Below, in pieces: positions 51,501 through 58,820 of a stretch of DNA of 64,000 nt. Origin of the DNA: Sorangium aterium (lineage in GTDB: Bacteria > Myxococcota_A > Polyangia > Polyangiales > Polyangiaceae). Position numbers and translations under genes: made by a program. Numbering within the stretch: position 1 is the stretch's first letter; each line of letters opens with the position of its first letter. Under the pieces are notes generated by a model, which saw only the letters and a program-made list of their open reading frames with translations, was not told the origin of the DNA and made no database searches. The DNA is taken from positions 2,170,001 through 2,234,000 of the forward strand of contig NZ_JAQNDK010000002.1 in NCBI RefSeq assembly GCF_028368935.1, given 5' to 3'.

Positions 51501-51599
51501 ACCTGGATCGGGCGCAACGCGGAGGCGCGCGACCTCATCGTCTTCGCCGTGAGCGACGGCCTGACCGAGGCGCGGGAGCAACTCGGGTTCAACGAGTGA
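45588..51599 (+). CDS. Giant TPR/helical-repeat protein, second of a coupled pair
   Basis: 2003 aa, GTG start at 45588 overlapping the previous stop (GTGA). Residues 1-430 are disordered: a Ser/Gly start, acidic ATLLAKIPEEL, Pro-rich blocks and a (S/P)(S/P)RPSS-like repetitive tract. From about residue 435 the chain is TPR-like helices (ERLAELDEQGRKDAGSALLW; YLRLGELYDEHLPNAERAEL) to about 1770. The final region has PKIVLGQALVTSP, then VGDINVVLTGIAW and LTEAREQLGFNE, matching the end domain of the upstream protein (AAGDVSLVL..., YLELRKKLG). The two probably act together as a large cytoplasmic scaffold. An open frame extending far upstream is antisense-like noise within the first gene and was excluded. 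Confidence 0.8.
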   Translation: MSKNPQSKSSSGGGGDEGAPSQEKITVPPPAMYGAAVSEEGDVEEATLLAKIPEELIQSIRGAEEGERAGVGGLKQLFSREHVPAPARPAQSAGESDALLDMLFEDQRAEDADDGVVTSAPALHGTRRPPAPIPPPRPPSLPRPAAPPRSGKPDDVKASLGAEPTPGAPGDRTPRIPPPAPSARFTAPRPQPATPPPPLPPPSVRREPVFEEDTAEPGDRATPIPDGGDSPFEFAPPSGASSARFADASAFDDEETHGIDDEETNALDEPGPTTRPYAGQSSASTSRWDQAAADSDPGELVDESSLLSGPPEPTDEELEDDLAQTRVATRRPDSGVAFAPPRPSSSSPRAPSSSPPRPSSSSPRAASSPSRPFAASHVRPSFVPTSTSSPRAPSSPPPRPSSARVPSAPPAGPSSPPSLAPESLPPLPSIPPPASVFDGEQDASAILVQSQQRDVWAARAAWLRSEAELIEDPAARARALLPVAELYVMAGEDAAASAIAAEARDLAPSLIFAHRQLRGLLMREGDLPAALEALESETRVLGTPAARCHNLVLGAELCRIPLADPEGAHKRFELAARTHPADPRAHVQRFCEALAAPDSDAAASAVIAKFRLPEAPELAPLAAASAQVAAHRGAARPARGRAASATPYEALLRARALLRAGDLAEGLASLDPLRGTSLAPAVAWLTAALSAARKETRPASLGALRSVASGSHGGQARRALAAQAIELGDAAAVRDATLDDGDAGGAFSPADRIVLSALAGGAAGEIDPWLDALADDPDFAPLCAAASAALSDAGGDGAVASADGAPASRGVRPLGGPRARAAAALGRALSREAVPAEGGVDASDAFSRAVVTYGDTAPESPLFRALALELDLDGDRGARVARAVASLREVASERDGALAAAVLAEIAGDQRAAMGDLDRARAADPQHEGAARARAAQESGVGAARILAEHALTLDEGPRAAVLVTEAAIRLLDGGDNEEGERLLSRAAQIDPKLPVALHLGERSARARVDRDGLLEWLRTRREGAADPLERAHDLVREALLVAEADPAAAASLLETAHRSRPQDIGLRELFERLAPEPPADRASWRAERAAELLRALQSEGEGGDGGGDRAAAGIEAARLALEAALDHERAGDLAQAAACARQAIAAGDTALAPIALYRAAVAGHGTGELVDALIPRAREAADAAERLDIYERLAELDEQGRKDAGSALLWRRSILEETPHHLPTLRRVASYLIGEGRDEELEPIALEIARVLDGPEAIAHALLSARLRLRVLPWEEALEPVQIAYRNEPRGIWALRQMAAQARAKADHALAIEADRQLIERTDRPSEAAALSVRAARDALLAGSIEDAVAFFRHAITLVPHYLVAHLDLADALDRGGDPAAAAAALESAAGASVGPEGRAHSLYAAAVLWQDKVQNVARARDVLEAVATVDPSYADVFARLRAIYIAEGARAELAALLERRLEAVTDPAERVEMEVLRGRALADVGDAAAAKRALAAALDANPDHVEALSAFADVCAGEGDWAGAEQAWIRLARLVPEPAKQVAIYLRLGELYDEHLPNAERAELAYQEILKRSPGDVSARERLVSLYKRAGDGARALEQQNLLINAAEAPEQKCRRTAELAEIYEAMGDAKKAEATLLTARKTWPKDDFALGALARYYQRTEQASAAATLLDRALADARRALNTGRFEPYLFSTVATVAELRGRAGAARIARATVDALDGRDAAMGGAGNAAGAARLDAHLAPELMTPAFRELLLKTGPLLDAAVPFDLDSIRATPLPPQHAEITDLARGVGAAYGLPNLQVFMTGALGAVCVPASTSPPKIVLGQALVTSPREDVRLALIHRAVKILQTNASAFSRTAPIDLWPLLAAYLKAFVPTWSPQGADAGRLREYHGRIERVMAGGVDPKISVLAADVIGSIGNRASTLNTAINGWGNRAAFLAVGDINVVLTGIAWSGGNTNAPPAAGKDRVTWIGRNAEARDLIVFAVSDGLTEAREQLGFNE

Positions 51600-51638
51600 A
51601 GGCGGGCGGGCGCCCGTGCGCTACGCGCCGCCCGCGCC

Positions 51639-51707
51639 TCATCGCGTCATCGTCACACCGTCATCGCGCATCGCGTTCCTGACGCGTTCTCATCGCGTTC
51701 CCATCGC
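51639..51707. repeat. Irregular TCATCGCG direct repeats
   Basis: CATCGCG recurs at least four times (with CATCGTC and CATCGCA variants) between the giant TPR gene and the cysteine-cluster gene. Spacing is uneven, 5-20 bp. There is no gene in the 256-bp gap. Confidence 0.5.
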
Positions 51708-51855
51708 AGGATTGCGCCGTGGCGCTATGTTGAGCGCGCGTCGCGGCGAGCACTTCGCCGTCGCGGAGGCTTGCTCGGCCGCGTATGCTCCGCTGCCCGC
51801 CAGCGAGCGCTCGGCCTCTCCGCCCCGACATCGGCTGCACGTCCCCCCACGATCC

Positions 51856-52272
51856 ATGACGACGACCCTCAAGGCCAAGCCCCGCGTCTCTTACGATTGC
51901 TCGAAGTGCCCGGCGTACTGCTGCTCCATCTACGAGCGGGTCGAGGTGACGCCGCGCGATCTGCGGCGGCTCGCCCGCCATTTCGGCCTCACGCTCGAGG
52001 CCGCCGAGGCGCGCTTCACGAAGCGCTACAACGAAGAGCGCATCCTCCGGCGGCAGTCGGATCCGGTGCTCGGCCGCGTCTGCCGCTTCCTCGATCTCAC
52101 GACCCGCGGCTGCACCATCTACGAGGCCCGGCCCGAGGTCTGCCGCGATTACCCGGGCAGGCCGCGGTGCGGCTACTACGACGTGCTCCAGTTCGAGCGG
52201 GAGACGCAGGACGATCCCGACGTGATGCCGCTCGTGCAGATCACGTTCCGGTCCAGGACGCCGGCCGGTTAG
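51856..52272 (+). CDS. YkgJ-family cysteine-cluster protein
   Basis: 138 aa from ATG 51856. CSKCPAYCCS (C-x2-C-x3-CC) near the start, then a second set: VCRFLDL, RGCTIYEARPEVCRDYPGRPRCGYY. These cysteines form the zinc- or iron-sulfur-binding cluster of YkgJ (UPF0153) proteins. Function of the family is not established. It is separated by 37 bp from the end of the convergent oxidoreductase gene. Confidence 0.88.
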   Translation: MTTTLKAKPRVSYDCSKCPAYCCSIYERVEVTPRDLRRLARHFGLTLEAAEARFTKRYNEERILRRQSDPVLGRVCRFLDLTTRGCTIYEARPEVCRDYPGRPRCGYYDVLQFERETQDDPDVMPLVQITFRSRTPAG

Positions 52273-52309
52273 CCGTCGATAACGCGGCTCGAGCGCGGCT
52301 CGCGTCCCC

Positions 52310-53968
52310 TCACGTCCACTCGGGCCGCTCGTCGCCCGTGTCCGCCTGCGCCGCCGCGCTCGCCTTCCTCCGCTCGTGAAGCCACTCCTCCGGCCGATCG
52401 GCGGGGTAGATCCGCAGCGAGCCGTCGGCCGGCCCGAGCAGATCCTCCGTGCGCGCCGCGCCCGTGATCCGCTGCGCGGCGATGAGGCCCGACATCGCGG
52501 CGCCTGCCACCCCGTGGCTCAGCGTGCTGGCGCCGCACTGGTACAGCCCCGGGATCCTCGTCCCGATCGAGAACGACAGCGGGCCGAGCTGCCACCTCGT
52601 CTTGGCGGTGCCGTAGGCGGCGCCGCGGTGCGAGGCGCAGTAGAAGTCGTTGGTCAGCGGCGTCGCCACCGAGCGGAACACGAGCGCGCGCGAGATGCCC
52701 GGGATGACGTTCTCCGCCGCCGCGATCATCTGATCTCCGATCGACTCCTTGAACGCCTCGTACTCCGCCCCTCGCTCGCCCGTGCGGGTCTTCTCCCAGC
52801 GCGTGAAGGGGCCGTGGGGCACGAACGTGAACATCTCGATCGTGTGGTGGTTGCCCCGGGTCGGGTGGCCCGGGTCCTTCAGCGTCGTGATGGTCAGGAA
52901 CAGCCCGTCCACCGCCCCGCTCGGCAGCTGGTGCTCCATGCGCTCGTAGAGGCGCCCCACGTCTTGCCCGCGGTACCACCAGTAGTTGCCCGAGTCGTAA
53001 CCCATCGACCGGAGGTCCATGTCCACCGCGCAGAACACGCTGAGCAGGCTCACCGAGTACTCCATCCGCTGGACCTTGCGGCGCTCGCGGGCGGTCAGCT
53101 CGGGCGGCAGCAGCTCTCCATAGGTGATCGCCGGGTCCGCGTTCGAGACGACGCTCGCCGCGCGCAGGACCTCTCCCCCCTCCAGCTCGACGCCGGCCGC
53201 TCTCCCTCGCTCGACGAGGATCCTCTTCACCCGCGCGCGCGTCCGCACCTGCCCGCCGAGCCGGCGAAGGGCCCTGATCATCGCGAGCGGGATGCGCTTC
53301 GCGCCTCCGCGCGGGTAGTACCCGCCGTCCATGTAATGGCAGACGATCCCCGCGTGGACCGGCAGCGCCACGCGCGACGGCGAGAGGCCGTGATCGCCCC
53401 CCTGCGCCGACAGGAACGCGCGCAGCAGGGGATCGCGGATCGTCGCGTCCAGCAGATCCTCCTGCGTGCGGAGGCCCCAGCGCACGAGGCTCGGCACCTT
53501 GAACGGCGCGAGCAGCACCCTCGGGAACTCGAGCGTCTCCTCGAGGCGCCCGAGATCGTCGTTGACCCCGCGCAGCACACGGAAGTACCGCGCTATCCCC
53601 GCGGCCTCGCGCGGGAACCGCGCCGTGAGCCGGGCGATCAGCCGATCGAGGCCCTTGGGCACGTCGAGCCGCTCGTCGCCGATGATCAGGTGATCGAGCC
53701 CGTCCGGGTTGAGCTCGCAGAACTCGAGATCTCCCGAGAGCCCGAGCCCCTCGTAGAGCCGCCGCACGGCGCCCCCCGGGCCGAGCCCGCCGATATAATG
53801 GACGCCCGGGCTGAACAGATACCCGTTCAACGAGAAGCTGTGGGTCCACCCGCCGGGGAGGTAGTGCTGCTCGACGACGAGCACCTTCTGCCCCGCGCGC
53901 GCCAGCGCGAGCGCCGCAGTGAGGCCGCCGGCGCCCGATCCGATCACGACGGTATCTGCGTGCCGCAT
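52310..53968 (-). CDS. Carotenoid isomerase/retinol saturase-like FAD oxidoreductase
   Basis: 552 aa. CrtI-superfamily FAD fold: VVIGSGAGGLTAALALA, VVEQHYLPGGWTHSF, FSPGVHYIGGL near the N-terminus, and IPGLYQCGASTLSHGVAGAAMSG at the C-terminus. The GGWTHSF and GVHYIGG signatures are those of CrtISO/RetSat rather than of CrtI desaturases. The C-terminal 45 residues are an extra polar tail. It could isomerise or saturate carotenoids made by the crt cluster, but lies 42 kb from it. Next upstream on the same strand are the MlaE-lipoprotein genes. Substrate unknown. Confidence 0.8.
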   Translation of the reverse strand: MRHADTVVIGSGAGGLTAALALARAGQKVLVVEQHYLPGGWTHSFSLNGYLFSPGVHYIGGLGPGGAVRRLYEGLGLSGDLEFCELNPDGLDHLIIGDERLDVPKGLDRLIARLTARFPREAAGIARYFRVLRGVNDDLGRLEETLEFPRVLLAPFKVPSLVRWGLRTQEDLLDATIRDPLLRAFLSAQGGDHGLSPSRVALPVHAGIVCHYMDGGYYPRGGAKRIPLAMIRALRRLGGQVRTRARVKRILVERGRAAGVELEGGEVLRAASVVSNADPAITYGELLPPELTARERRKVQRMEYSVSLLSVFCAVDMDLRSMGYDSGNYWWYRGQDVGRLYERMEHQLPSGAVDGLFLTITTLKDPGHPTRGNHHTIEMFTFVPHGPFTRWEKTRTGERGAEYEAFKESIGDQMIAAAENVIPGISRALVFRSVATPLTNDFYCASHRGAAYGTAKTRWQLGPLSFSIGTRIPGLYQCGASTLSHGVAGAAMSGLIAAQRITGAARTEDLLGPADGSLRIYPADRPEEWLHERRKASAAAQADTGDERPEWT

Positions 53969-54064
53969 GACGCTACCCCCCTGGACTGCGATGCTCCAGG
54001 GGCGTGATCGGGTGCGCGCTCGTGCCCTCGATGGCCCCGCCTCTCGCCGGTCGCTTGCGCGCCG

Positions 54065-54532
54065 TTACCCGCCGCCTCGCTTGCCGCCGTCGGGCGGCGC
54101 TCCGGCGTCGGGCGGCGCCCTGTCCGCCTTCTCCATGTTCACGAGCGGCAGCGGGCAGACGACGGGCACGGCGCGCGCGGGGGTCTGCGCCGACTCGCGG
54201 AGGCATGTCTTGCCGGTCAGGCGGAGGCGCTCGCCCACCTCGAGGTCGGGCGGGCACACGACCGCCTGGGACGCGGAGACGAGGTCCCCGTCGATCCAGA
54301 AGAGCTCGCAGCCGTCGTCCGTCCGGCGGAGGTGGTAGTGCCGCGTCGGCCGCCGCGGCGCCGGCGCGCCCTCCGGCAGCGCGGCGCCGCCGTCGCTCGC
54401 CTCCGCGACCCCGCCCTCCCTCCCGGCGTCCCCCTGGCACGCGGTCACCCCGAGCGGCACGCCGAACAGCACCCCGGCCAGCAGCACCGGCAGGAGCCCG
54501 GCCAGCGTTCGCTGCGACGTCGGCGGCGGCAT
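54065..54532 (-). CDS. Small putative lipoprotein
   Basis: 155 aa from ATG 54532. Hydrophobic signal (LLPVLLAGVLFGVPLGV) and lipobox VTAC; then Asp/Gly/Ala-rich linker, RHYHLRRTDDGCELFWIDGD, and VGERLRLTGKTCLRES. Three cysteines outside the lipobox could form disulfides. No family recognised. It starts 26 bp after the mlaE-like stop, so it is probably the third gene of that operon and may act with the permease in the envelope. Confidence 0.65.
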   Translation of the reverse strand: MPPPTSQRTLAGLLPVLLAGVLFGVPLGVTACQGDAGREGGVAEASDGGAALPEGAPAPRRPTRHYHLRRTDDGCELFWIDGDLVSASQAVVCPPDLEVGERLRLTGKTCLRESAQTPARAVPVVCPLPLVNMEKADRAPPDAGAPPDGGKRGGG

Positions 54533-54558
54533 CTGGGCGCCTCCCGGACCGCCCCTGC

Positions 54559-55533
54559 TCACCGGGTCGGGAAGAGCAGGATGGACATCTTGGTCAGGAA
54601 GAAGTCGGCGATCAGGATGGCGATCGACGTCACCACCACCGTGCGCGTGGTCGCGTGGCCGACGCCCTCCGTTCCGCCCCGCGTGATCAGCCCGAAGTGG
54701 CACCCGACGAGCGCGATGATCGCCCCGAAGAAGGGCGTCTTGTACATCCCGCTGAAGTAATCCATGAACGTGACGGAGCCGAGCGCCGTCCTCAGGAAGA
54801 AGCCGGCGGGGATGCCGAACTCGGTCGCGCAGACCAGCATCGCCCCGCCGAAGCCCAGCACGAGCGCGAACGCGCCGAGCACGGGCATCACCACGACGCT
54901 CGCGAGCAGCCGCGGCAGGACGAGCTTCTTCACCGGGCTGGCGCCGAGGGCGCGGATCGCGTCGATCTGCTCGGTGACGGCCATCGACCCGACCTCGGCC
55001 GCGATGCCGGCGCCGATGCGGCCGCCGACGATCACCGCCGTCAGCGTCGGCGCCAGCTCGCGCGAGAAGGACAGGCCGATGATGCGGCCCGTGTACTCCA
55101 TGCCGCCGAACTTCTGCAGGCCGATGGCGAACTGCACCGCCATGACCATCCCGACGAACAGCGCCGTCACCGACGCGATGGCGGCCGAGCGGACGCCGAG
55201 CGCCTCCATCTGATAGAGGGTCGAGCGGATCTCGAGCGGCCGCTCGAACATCGACTTGAGCGCCCCCCAGGTCATCCGCCCGAACTGCCCGAGGTGCTCG
55301 ACGAACGCGACCGCGGTCTCGTTGAGCCGGGCGAGGAGCGGGGGGAGCTGTGGACCGGGCAGGCTGTTCGGCGGCAGGCTCTGCGGGGGCAGGCTCTGCG
55401 GGGGCACGCTGGTCGGCTTCGGCTGCTGGCTCTGCGGGGGCACGCTGGTCGAGCCCACGCCGGAGGAGGCGGCCGGCGGGCTGTTCGAGGCGGGCGGCGG
55501 CGCCGCCAGGAGCCGTTTGCGATCAGTCGTCAT
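54559..55533 (-). CDS. mlaE: MlaE/YrbE-family ABC transporter permease
   Basis: 324 aa. A Pro/Ser/Gln-rich cytoplasmic N-terminus of about 70 residues (repeated PPQSLPPQS) precedes the MlaE domain: LGQFGRMTWGALKSMFERP, then TALFVGMVMAVQFAIGLQKF, ELAPTLTAVIVGGRIGAGIAAEVGSM (family hallmark, in two parts), VTEQIDAIRALGASP and five hydrophobic helices. MlaE permeases move phospholipids or hydrophobic compounds between membranes with MlaF ATPase and MlaD. No ATPase or MCE gene is seen nearby. It overlaps the upstream lipoprotein gene by 11 bp. Confidence 0.92.
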   Translation of the reverse strand: MTTDRKRLLAAPPPASNSPPAASSGVGSTSVPPQSQQPKPTSVPPQSLPPQSLPPNSLPGPQLPPLLARLNETAVAFVEHLGQFGRMTWGALKSMFERPLEIRSTLYQMEALGVRSAAIASVTALFVGMVMAVQFAIGLQKFGGMEYTGRIIGLSFSRELAPTLTAVIVGGRIGAGIAAEVGSMAVTEQIDAIRALGASPVKKLVLPRLLASVVVMPVLGAFALVLGFGGAMLVCATEFGIPAGFFLRTALGSVTFMDYFSGMYKTPFFGAIIALVGCHFGLITRGGTEGVGHATTRTVVVTSIAILIADFFLTKMSILLFPTR

Positions 55534-56083
55534 CGGTCGACAGGGTCGAGAAGCCGCGGACCATCCGTGTGAACGCCGGCTCGCTGGCGGCGTAGCGGGC
55601 GGGATCGGCGATGAGGAGCATGTCGTAGACGCAGCCGTTCTTCTTGAGCACCCAGATGTCGAAGACCTTCGGCACCCCGTCGAGCTTCGCCGACATGACG
55701 GTGTGCATCGCCTCGCGGCCGTCGAACGGCACGACCTCCTGCTTCAGCACCTCGCGCTCGGTGAAGTGCAGGAAGAGGTGGTTGGTCAGCGAGACGAGCG
55801 GGACGTCCTCCTCGTTCCGGCAGCGCCCGTTGAGGGCGATCGTCGCCCCGTTCGTGTCGTCGCGGTACGCCACCGCGGCGTCCGACACCCCGAGCCGCTT
55901 CCAGCTCGCCGGCGCCGGGGGCACACGGAACGCCACGTCCGTGCCGCGGTAGACCGTTCCGTCGAACGACGGCCCTCCACAGCCGGCGAGCGCGATCGCG
56001 ACGGCGAGGAGCCAGGCTCGGGGGTCCGCCGCCTCGCCCGCAGAACCCGCGGCGGTGAGGCGCCTTCGAAGGGGTCGTCGCAT
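55523..56083 (-). CDS. Lipoprotein of unknown function, upstream of mlaE
   Basis: 186 aa. Arg-rich start, hydrophobic helix WLLAVAIALAGCGG with lipobox (Cys35). The mature part begins PSFDGTVYRGTDVAFRVPPA and has strand-helix alternation (IALNGRCRNEEDVPLVSL; HFTEREVLKQEVVPFDGR; FDIWVLKKNGCVYDMLLIAD). A PsbP/DUF-like fold is possible, not certain. Its 3' end overlaps mlaE by 11 bp, so the lipoprotein and permease are translationally coupled and probably function together at the outer membrane. Confidence 0.7.
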   Translation of the reverse strand: MRRPLRRRLTAAGSAGEAADPRAWLLAVAIALAGCGGPSFDGTVYRGTDVAFRVPPAPASWKRLGVSDAAVAYRDDTNGATIALNGRCRNEEDVPLVSLTNHLFLHFTEREVLKQEVVPFDGREAMHTVMSAKLDGVPKVFDIWVLKKNGCVYDMLLIADPARYAASEPAFTRMVRGFSTLSTDDD

Positions 56084-56150
56084 CGCTGCGGGCCGACGCT
56101 ATCACGCTTTTGCATCCTGGGCGAACCACGAGCAGCCCGGCCGTTCGGGC

Positions 56151-56167
56151 GAGATCCTTCGGATCTC
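56151..56167. terminator. Short hairpin between rhomboid and lipoprotein genes
   Basis: GAGATCC-TTC-GGATCTC, extendable by GG(c)/(a)CC on the outside. It lies 92 bp after the rhomboid stop on the minus strand. On the plus strand it is followed by a CCTTTTCG tract, on the minus strand by none, so its role as terminator is uncertain. Confidence 0.4.
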
Positions 56168-56258
56168 ACCGGCCTTTTCGCCGCGCGCCGCGTACGGCGC
56201 GCCGCACCTCGGGTCGCTCCTGGCCGCGCCTCGGGGCGCTCCTGGCCGAGCGTCACCG

Positions 56259-57029
56259 CTACCAGGAATCCCGCCGCCGCGGCGCGTCCCACGGCGCGGC
56301 CCGGCGGGCAGCGGGGCGCCGGGGGCGAAACTGCTGCCAGCGCTCGTGCTCGCGCCGGGGGCGCCCCGTCATGAAGACGCGGACGAGGAAGAGCCCGGCG
56401 ACGAACCCCCCGAGGTGCGCGAAGAACGCCACGCCGCCGCCGCTCACGCCGATGGAGCCGAGCCCGTTCAGCAGGTTCACCACGAAGTACGCGAGGATGA
56501 CCAGCCACGCCGGGAGCTCGAGGAACAGCCCGAAGATGAACCACAGGAGGAAGATCGGGTTCAGCACCGTGATCGGCGATCGCGGGTAGAGCGACGCGTA
56601 CGCGGCCAGAACGCCCGAGATCGCGCCCGAGGCGCCCACCATCGGGATCGTCGAGCCGGGATCGATGACGATCTGCGCGCCCGCGGCGGCGATCCCGGAC
56701 AGCACATAGAACGCCGCGTAGCGGGCGCTGCCCAGCGCGTCCTCGACGTTGTCGCCGAAGATCCAGAGGAACAGCATGTTCCCGCCGAGGTGGGCCCAGC
56801 CCGTCGGATCGTGCAGGAACATGCTGCTGAAGACCGTCCACCACGCGTCGCCCGGCGCTTCCAGGAACTGCCGGGGGACGAGGCCCCACGCCGAGAGCAG
56901 CCGGTCGGGCGGGAACCCGCCCGTGATCAGCGACCGCATCCAGAAGAAGCCGAGGATGTTGAGCGCGATCAGCAGGTAGTTGACGATCGGCGTCTTTCGG
57001 GTGGGCAGTTGGTCACGGAGGGGCAGCAT
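56259..57029 (-). CDS. Rhomboid-family intramembrane serine protease
   Basis: 256 aa from ATG 57029. Six hydrophobic segments. The catalytic features are present: HLGGN (His/Asn of the oxyanion site) after SSMFLHDPTGWA, GASGAISG (nucleophile Ser) and FFAHLGGFVAG (catalytic His). The C-terminus is a basic Arg/Pro tail in the cytoplasm. It cuts membrane proteins within the bilayer; substrates are unknown. An upstream ATG at 57065 would add 12 residues and overlap the promoter region of the divergent cysS gene. Confidence 0.92.
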   Translation of the reverse strand: MLPLRDQLPTRKTPIVNYLLIALNILGFFWMRSLITGGFPPDRLLSAWGLVPRQFLEAPGDAWWTVFSSMFLHDPTGWAHLGGNMLFLWIFGDNVEDALGSARYAAFYVLSGIAAAGAQIVIDPGSTIPMVGASGAISGVLAAYASLYPRSPITVLNPIFLLWFIFGLFLELPAWLVILAYFVVNLLNGLGSIGVSGGGVAFFAHLGGFVAGLFLVRVFMTGRPRREHERWQQFRPRRPAARRAAPWDAPRRRDSW

Positions 57030-57092
57030 CGCGATCACCTTAAGCACGCGGGCCCGTGACAGCATCCGCCTGCCTTGATAGACCCCCGGCCG

Positions 57093-58664
57093 ATGTCCGC
57101 CCTGCGCCTCCACGACACGCTGACCCAGAAGCTCGCCCCGCTCGCCCCGCGGCGGCCTGGCGAGGTCCGCATGTACTGCTGCGGCCCCACGACCTACGAC
57201 GTCGCGCACGTGGGGCACGGCCGCGCCGCGCTCGCCCCGGATATCCTCGTCCGCCACCTGAGGGCGCGCGGCCTCCGCGTCGCCTACGTTCGAAACGTCA
57301 CGGACGTCGACGACAAGATCCTCCAGCGGTCGGCCGAGTCCGGCGAGCCGCCCATGGACCTGTCGGCGCGGATGGCTCGCCTGTACCAGGAGGACGTCGC
57401 CGCCCTCGGCTGTCTGGCGCCCGACGTCGAGCCGAAGGTCTCGGAGCACATCCCGGAGGTCATCGCCCTCGTCGAGCGGCTGATCGAGCGAGGCGCGGCC
57501 TATGTCGTCGAGCGCCCCGGAGACGCGCCCGGCGTTCGCGACGTGTATTACTCCGTCCGCAGCTTCCCCTCCTACGGCAAGCTCTCGAAGCGCAACCTCG
57601 ACGAGCTGCGGGTCGGCGCGCGCGTCGGTCCGTGCGAGGACAAGCGCGACCCGCTCGACTTCGCGCTCTGGAAGGGGGTCGCCCCCGGCGGGTGGGGCTG
57701 GGACAGCCCGTGGGGCAAGGGGCGCCCCGGGTGGCACATCGAGTGCTCCGCCATGGCGGGCCGCTACCTCGGGGCCGGCTTCGACGTCCACTGCGGCGGC
57801 ATGGATCTCGTCTTTCCCCATCACGAGAACGAGATCGCCCAGAGCGAGGCCGCCCATCCGGACGAGGCGCCGCTCGCCTCGATCTGGATCCACAACGGCT
57901 TCGTCAACGTCGACAAGGAGAAGATGGCGAAGTCGCTCGGCAACTTCGTCAAGCTCCGCGACGTCTACGCGCGCAACGACCCGGAGGCGCTCCGCTACTT
58001 CCTGCTCACGGTCCACTACCGGGGCCCGCTCGAGTTCGACACCCACAAGCGCGACGACGGCCGCGTCATCTTCCCCGGCGTTGTCGAGGCCGAGCGCCGC
58101 GTCGACTACCTGTATGCGACGCTCGATCGACTGTCCGCGCTCGCCGGCCCGCCCGCCGCCGGCGAGGGAGCCGCGCAGGAGCTGCCGGCGCGGCTCCCGA
58201 AGGGGTTCGCGGCGCTCGCCGCGCTCGCGGACGGCGCGTCGGGCCGCACCGCCGCCGCGCTCGACGACGACCTCAACACCCCCGTCGTGCTCTCGATCAT
58301 CGCCGAGGTCGCCAAGGCCGCCAACGAGCTCGCCGACGTCGCGCAGCGGCGGGGGAAGGACCAGGACGTCGCCAGCGCCGCCCCGCCGCTCGCGCGCCGC
58401 CTCCACGCGGCCCTGCGGTCCTCGCTCGACGCCCTCGGCCTGCTGCAGACGCCGTCGCCGGTCTACCAGGCCCGCACGCAGGAGCAGCGCCTCGGGCTCC
58501 TCGGCACGACCCGGCAGGCGATCGAGGCGAAGCTCGCCGAGCGCGCCGCGGCGCGCGCCGCGAAGGACTTCGCGCGGGGCGACGCCCTCCGGAAGGAGCT
58601 CGAGCGCGACGGCATCGAGGTCGCCGACTCTCCCACCGGCACGACATTCCGGGTGGGCGCCTGA
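57093..58664 (+). CDS. cysS: Cysteinyl-tRNA synthetase
   Basis: 523 aa from ATG 57093. Class I signature HVGHGR (HIGH-like) after CGPTTYDVA, and KMAKSLGNF (KMSKS-like). Zinc ligands are in place: CCGPTTY, IECSAM, and HHENEIAQSE. GGMDLVFPHHENE is the classic CysS motif. Longer than the about 460 residues of E. coli CysS because of an insertion in the C-terminal helical region (PAAGEGAAQELPARLPKGF). It attaches cysteine to tRNA-Cys and is expected to be essential. Divergent from the rhomboid gene. Confidence 0.95.
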   Translation: MSALRLHDTLTQKLAPLAPRRPGEVRMYCCGPTTYDVAHVGHGRAALAPDILVRHLRARGLRVAYVRNVTDVDDKILQRSAESGEPPMDLSARMARLYQEDVAALGCLAPDVEPKVSEHIPEVIALVERLIERGAAYVVERPGDAPGVRDVYYSVRSFPSYGKLSKRNLDELRVGARVGPCEDKRDPLDFALWKGVAPGGWGWDSPWGKGRPGWHIECSAMAGRYLGAGFDVHCGGMDLVFPHHENEIAQSEAAHPDEAPLASIWIHNGFVNVDKEKMAKSLGNFVKLRDVYARNDPEALRYFLLTVHYRGPLEFDTHKRDDGRVIFPGVVEAERRVDYLYATLDRLSALAGPPAAGEGAAQELPARLPKGFAALAALADGASGRTAAALDDDLNTPVVLSIIAEVAKAANELADVAQRRGKDQDVASAAPPLARRLHAALRSSLDALGLLQTPSPVYQARTQEQRLGLLGTTRQAIEAKLAERAAARAAKDFARGDALRKELERDGIEVADSPTGTTFRVGA

Positions 58665-58820
58665 GGCGAGCCGCGCCGTGCGCGTCCCACGGCTGACGCT
58701 CGTGCAGGCGGCGGCCCCAGTGGACGAGGACAGACGGGGATCTAGGTTTCGGCCCGATGAAGGCCCGTAGCGGTCCGCAGGCCTCGCACCTCCCGCGGAC
58801 CAGAACGATGACGGACGACC

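Noticed and set aside
46872-51581. A 1569-codon open frame on the minus strand antisense to the second giant TPR gene
   Set aside because: Its translation is Arg/Gly/Ala/His-rich without any family motif, while the plus-strand frame shows TPRs and coupling. It is a by-product of the high GC third-position bias.
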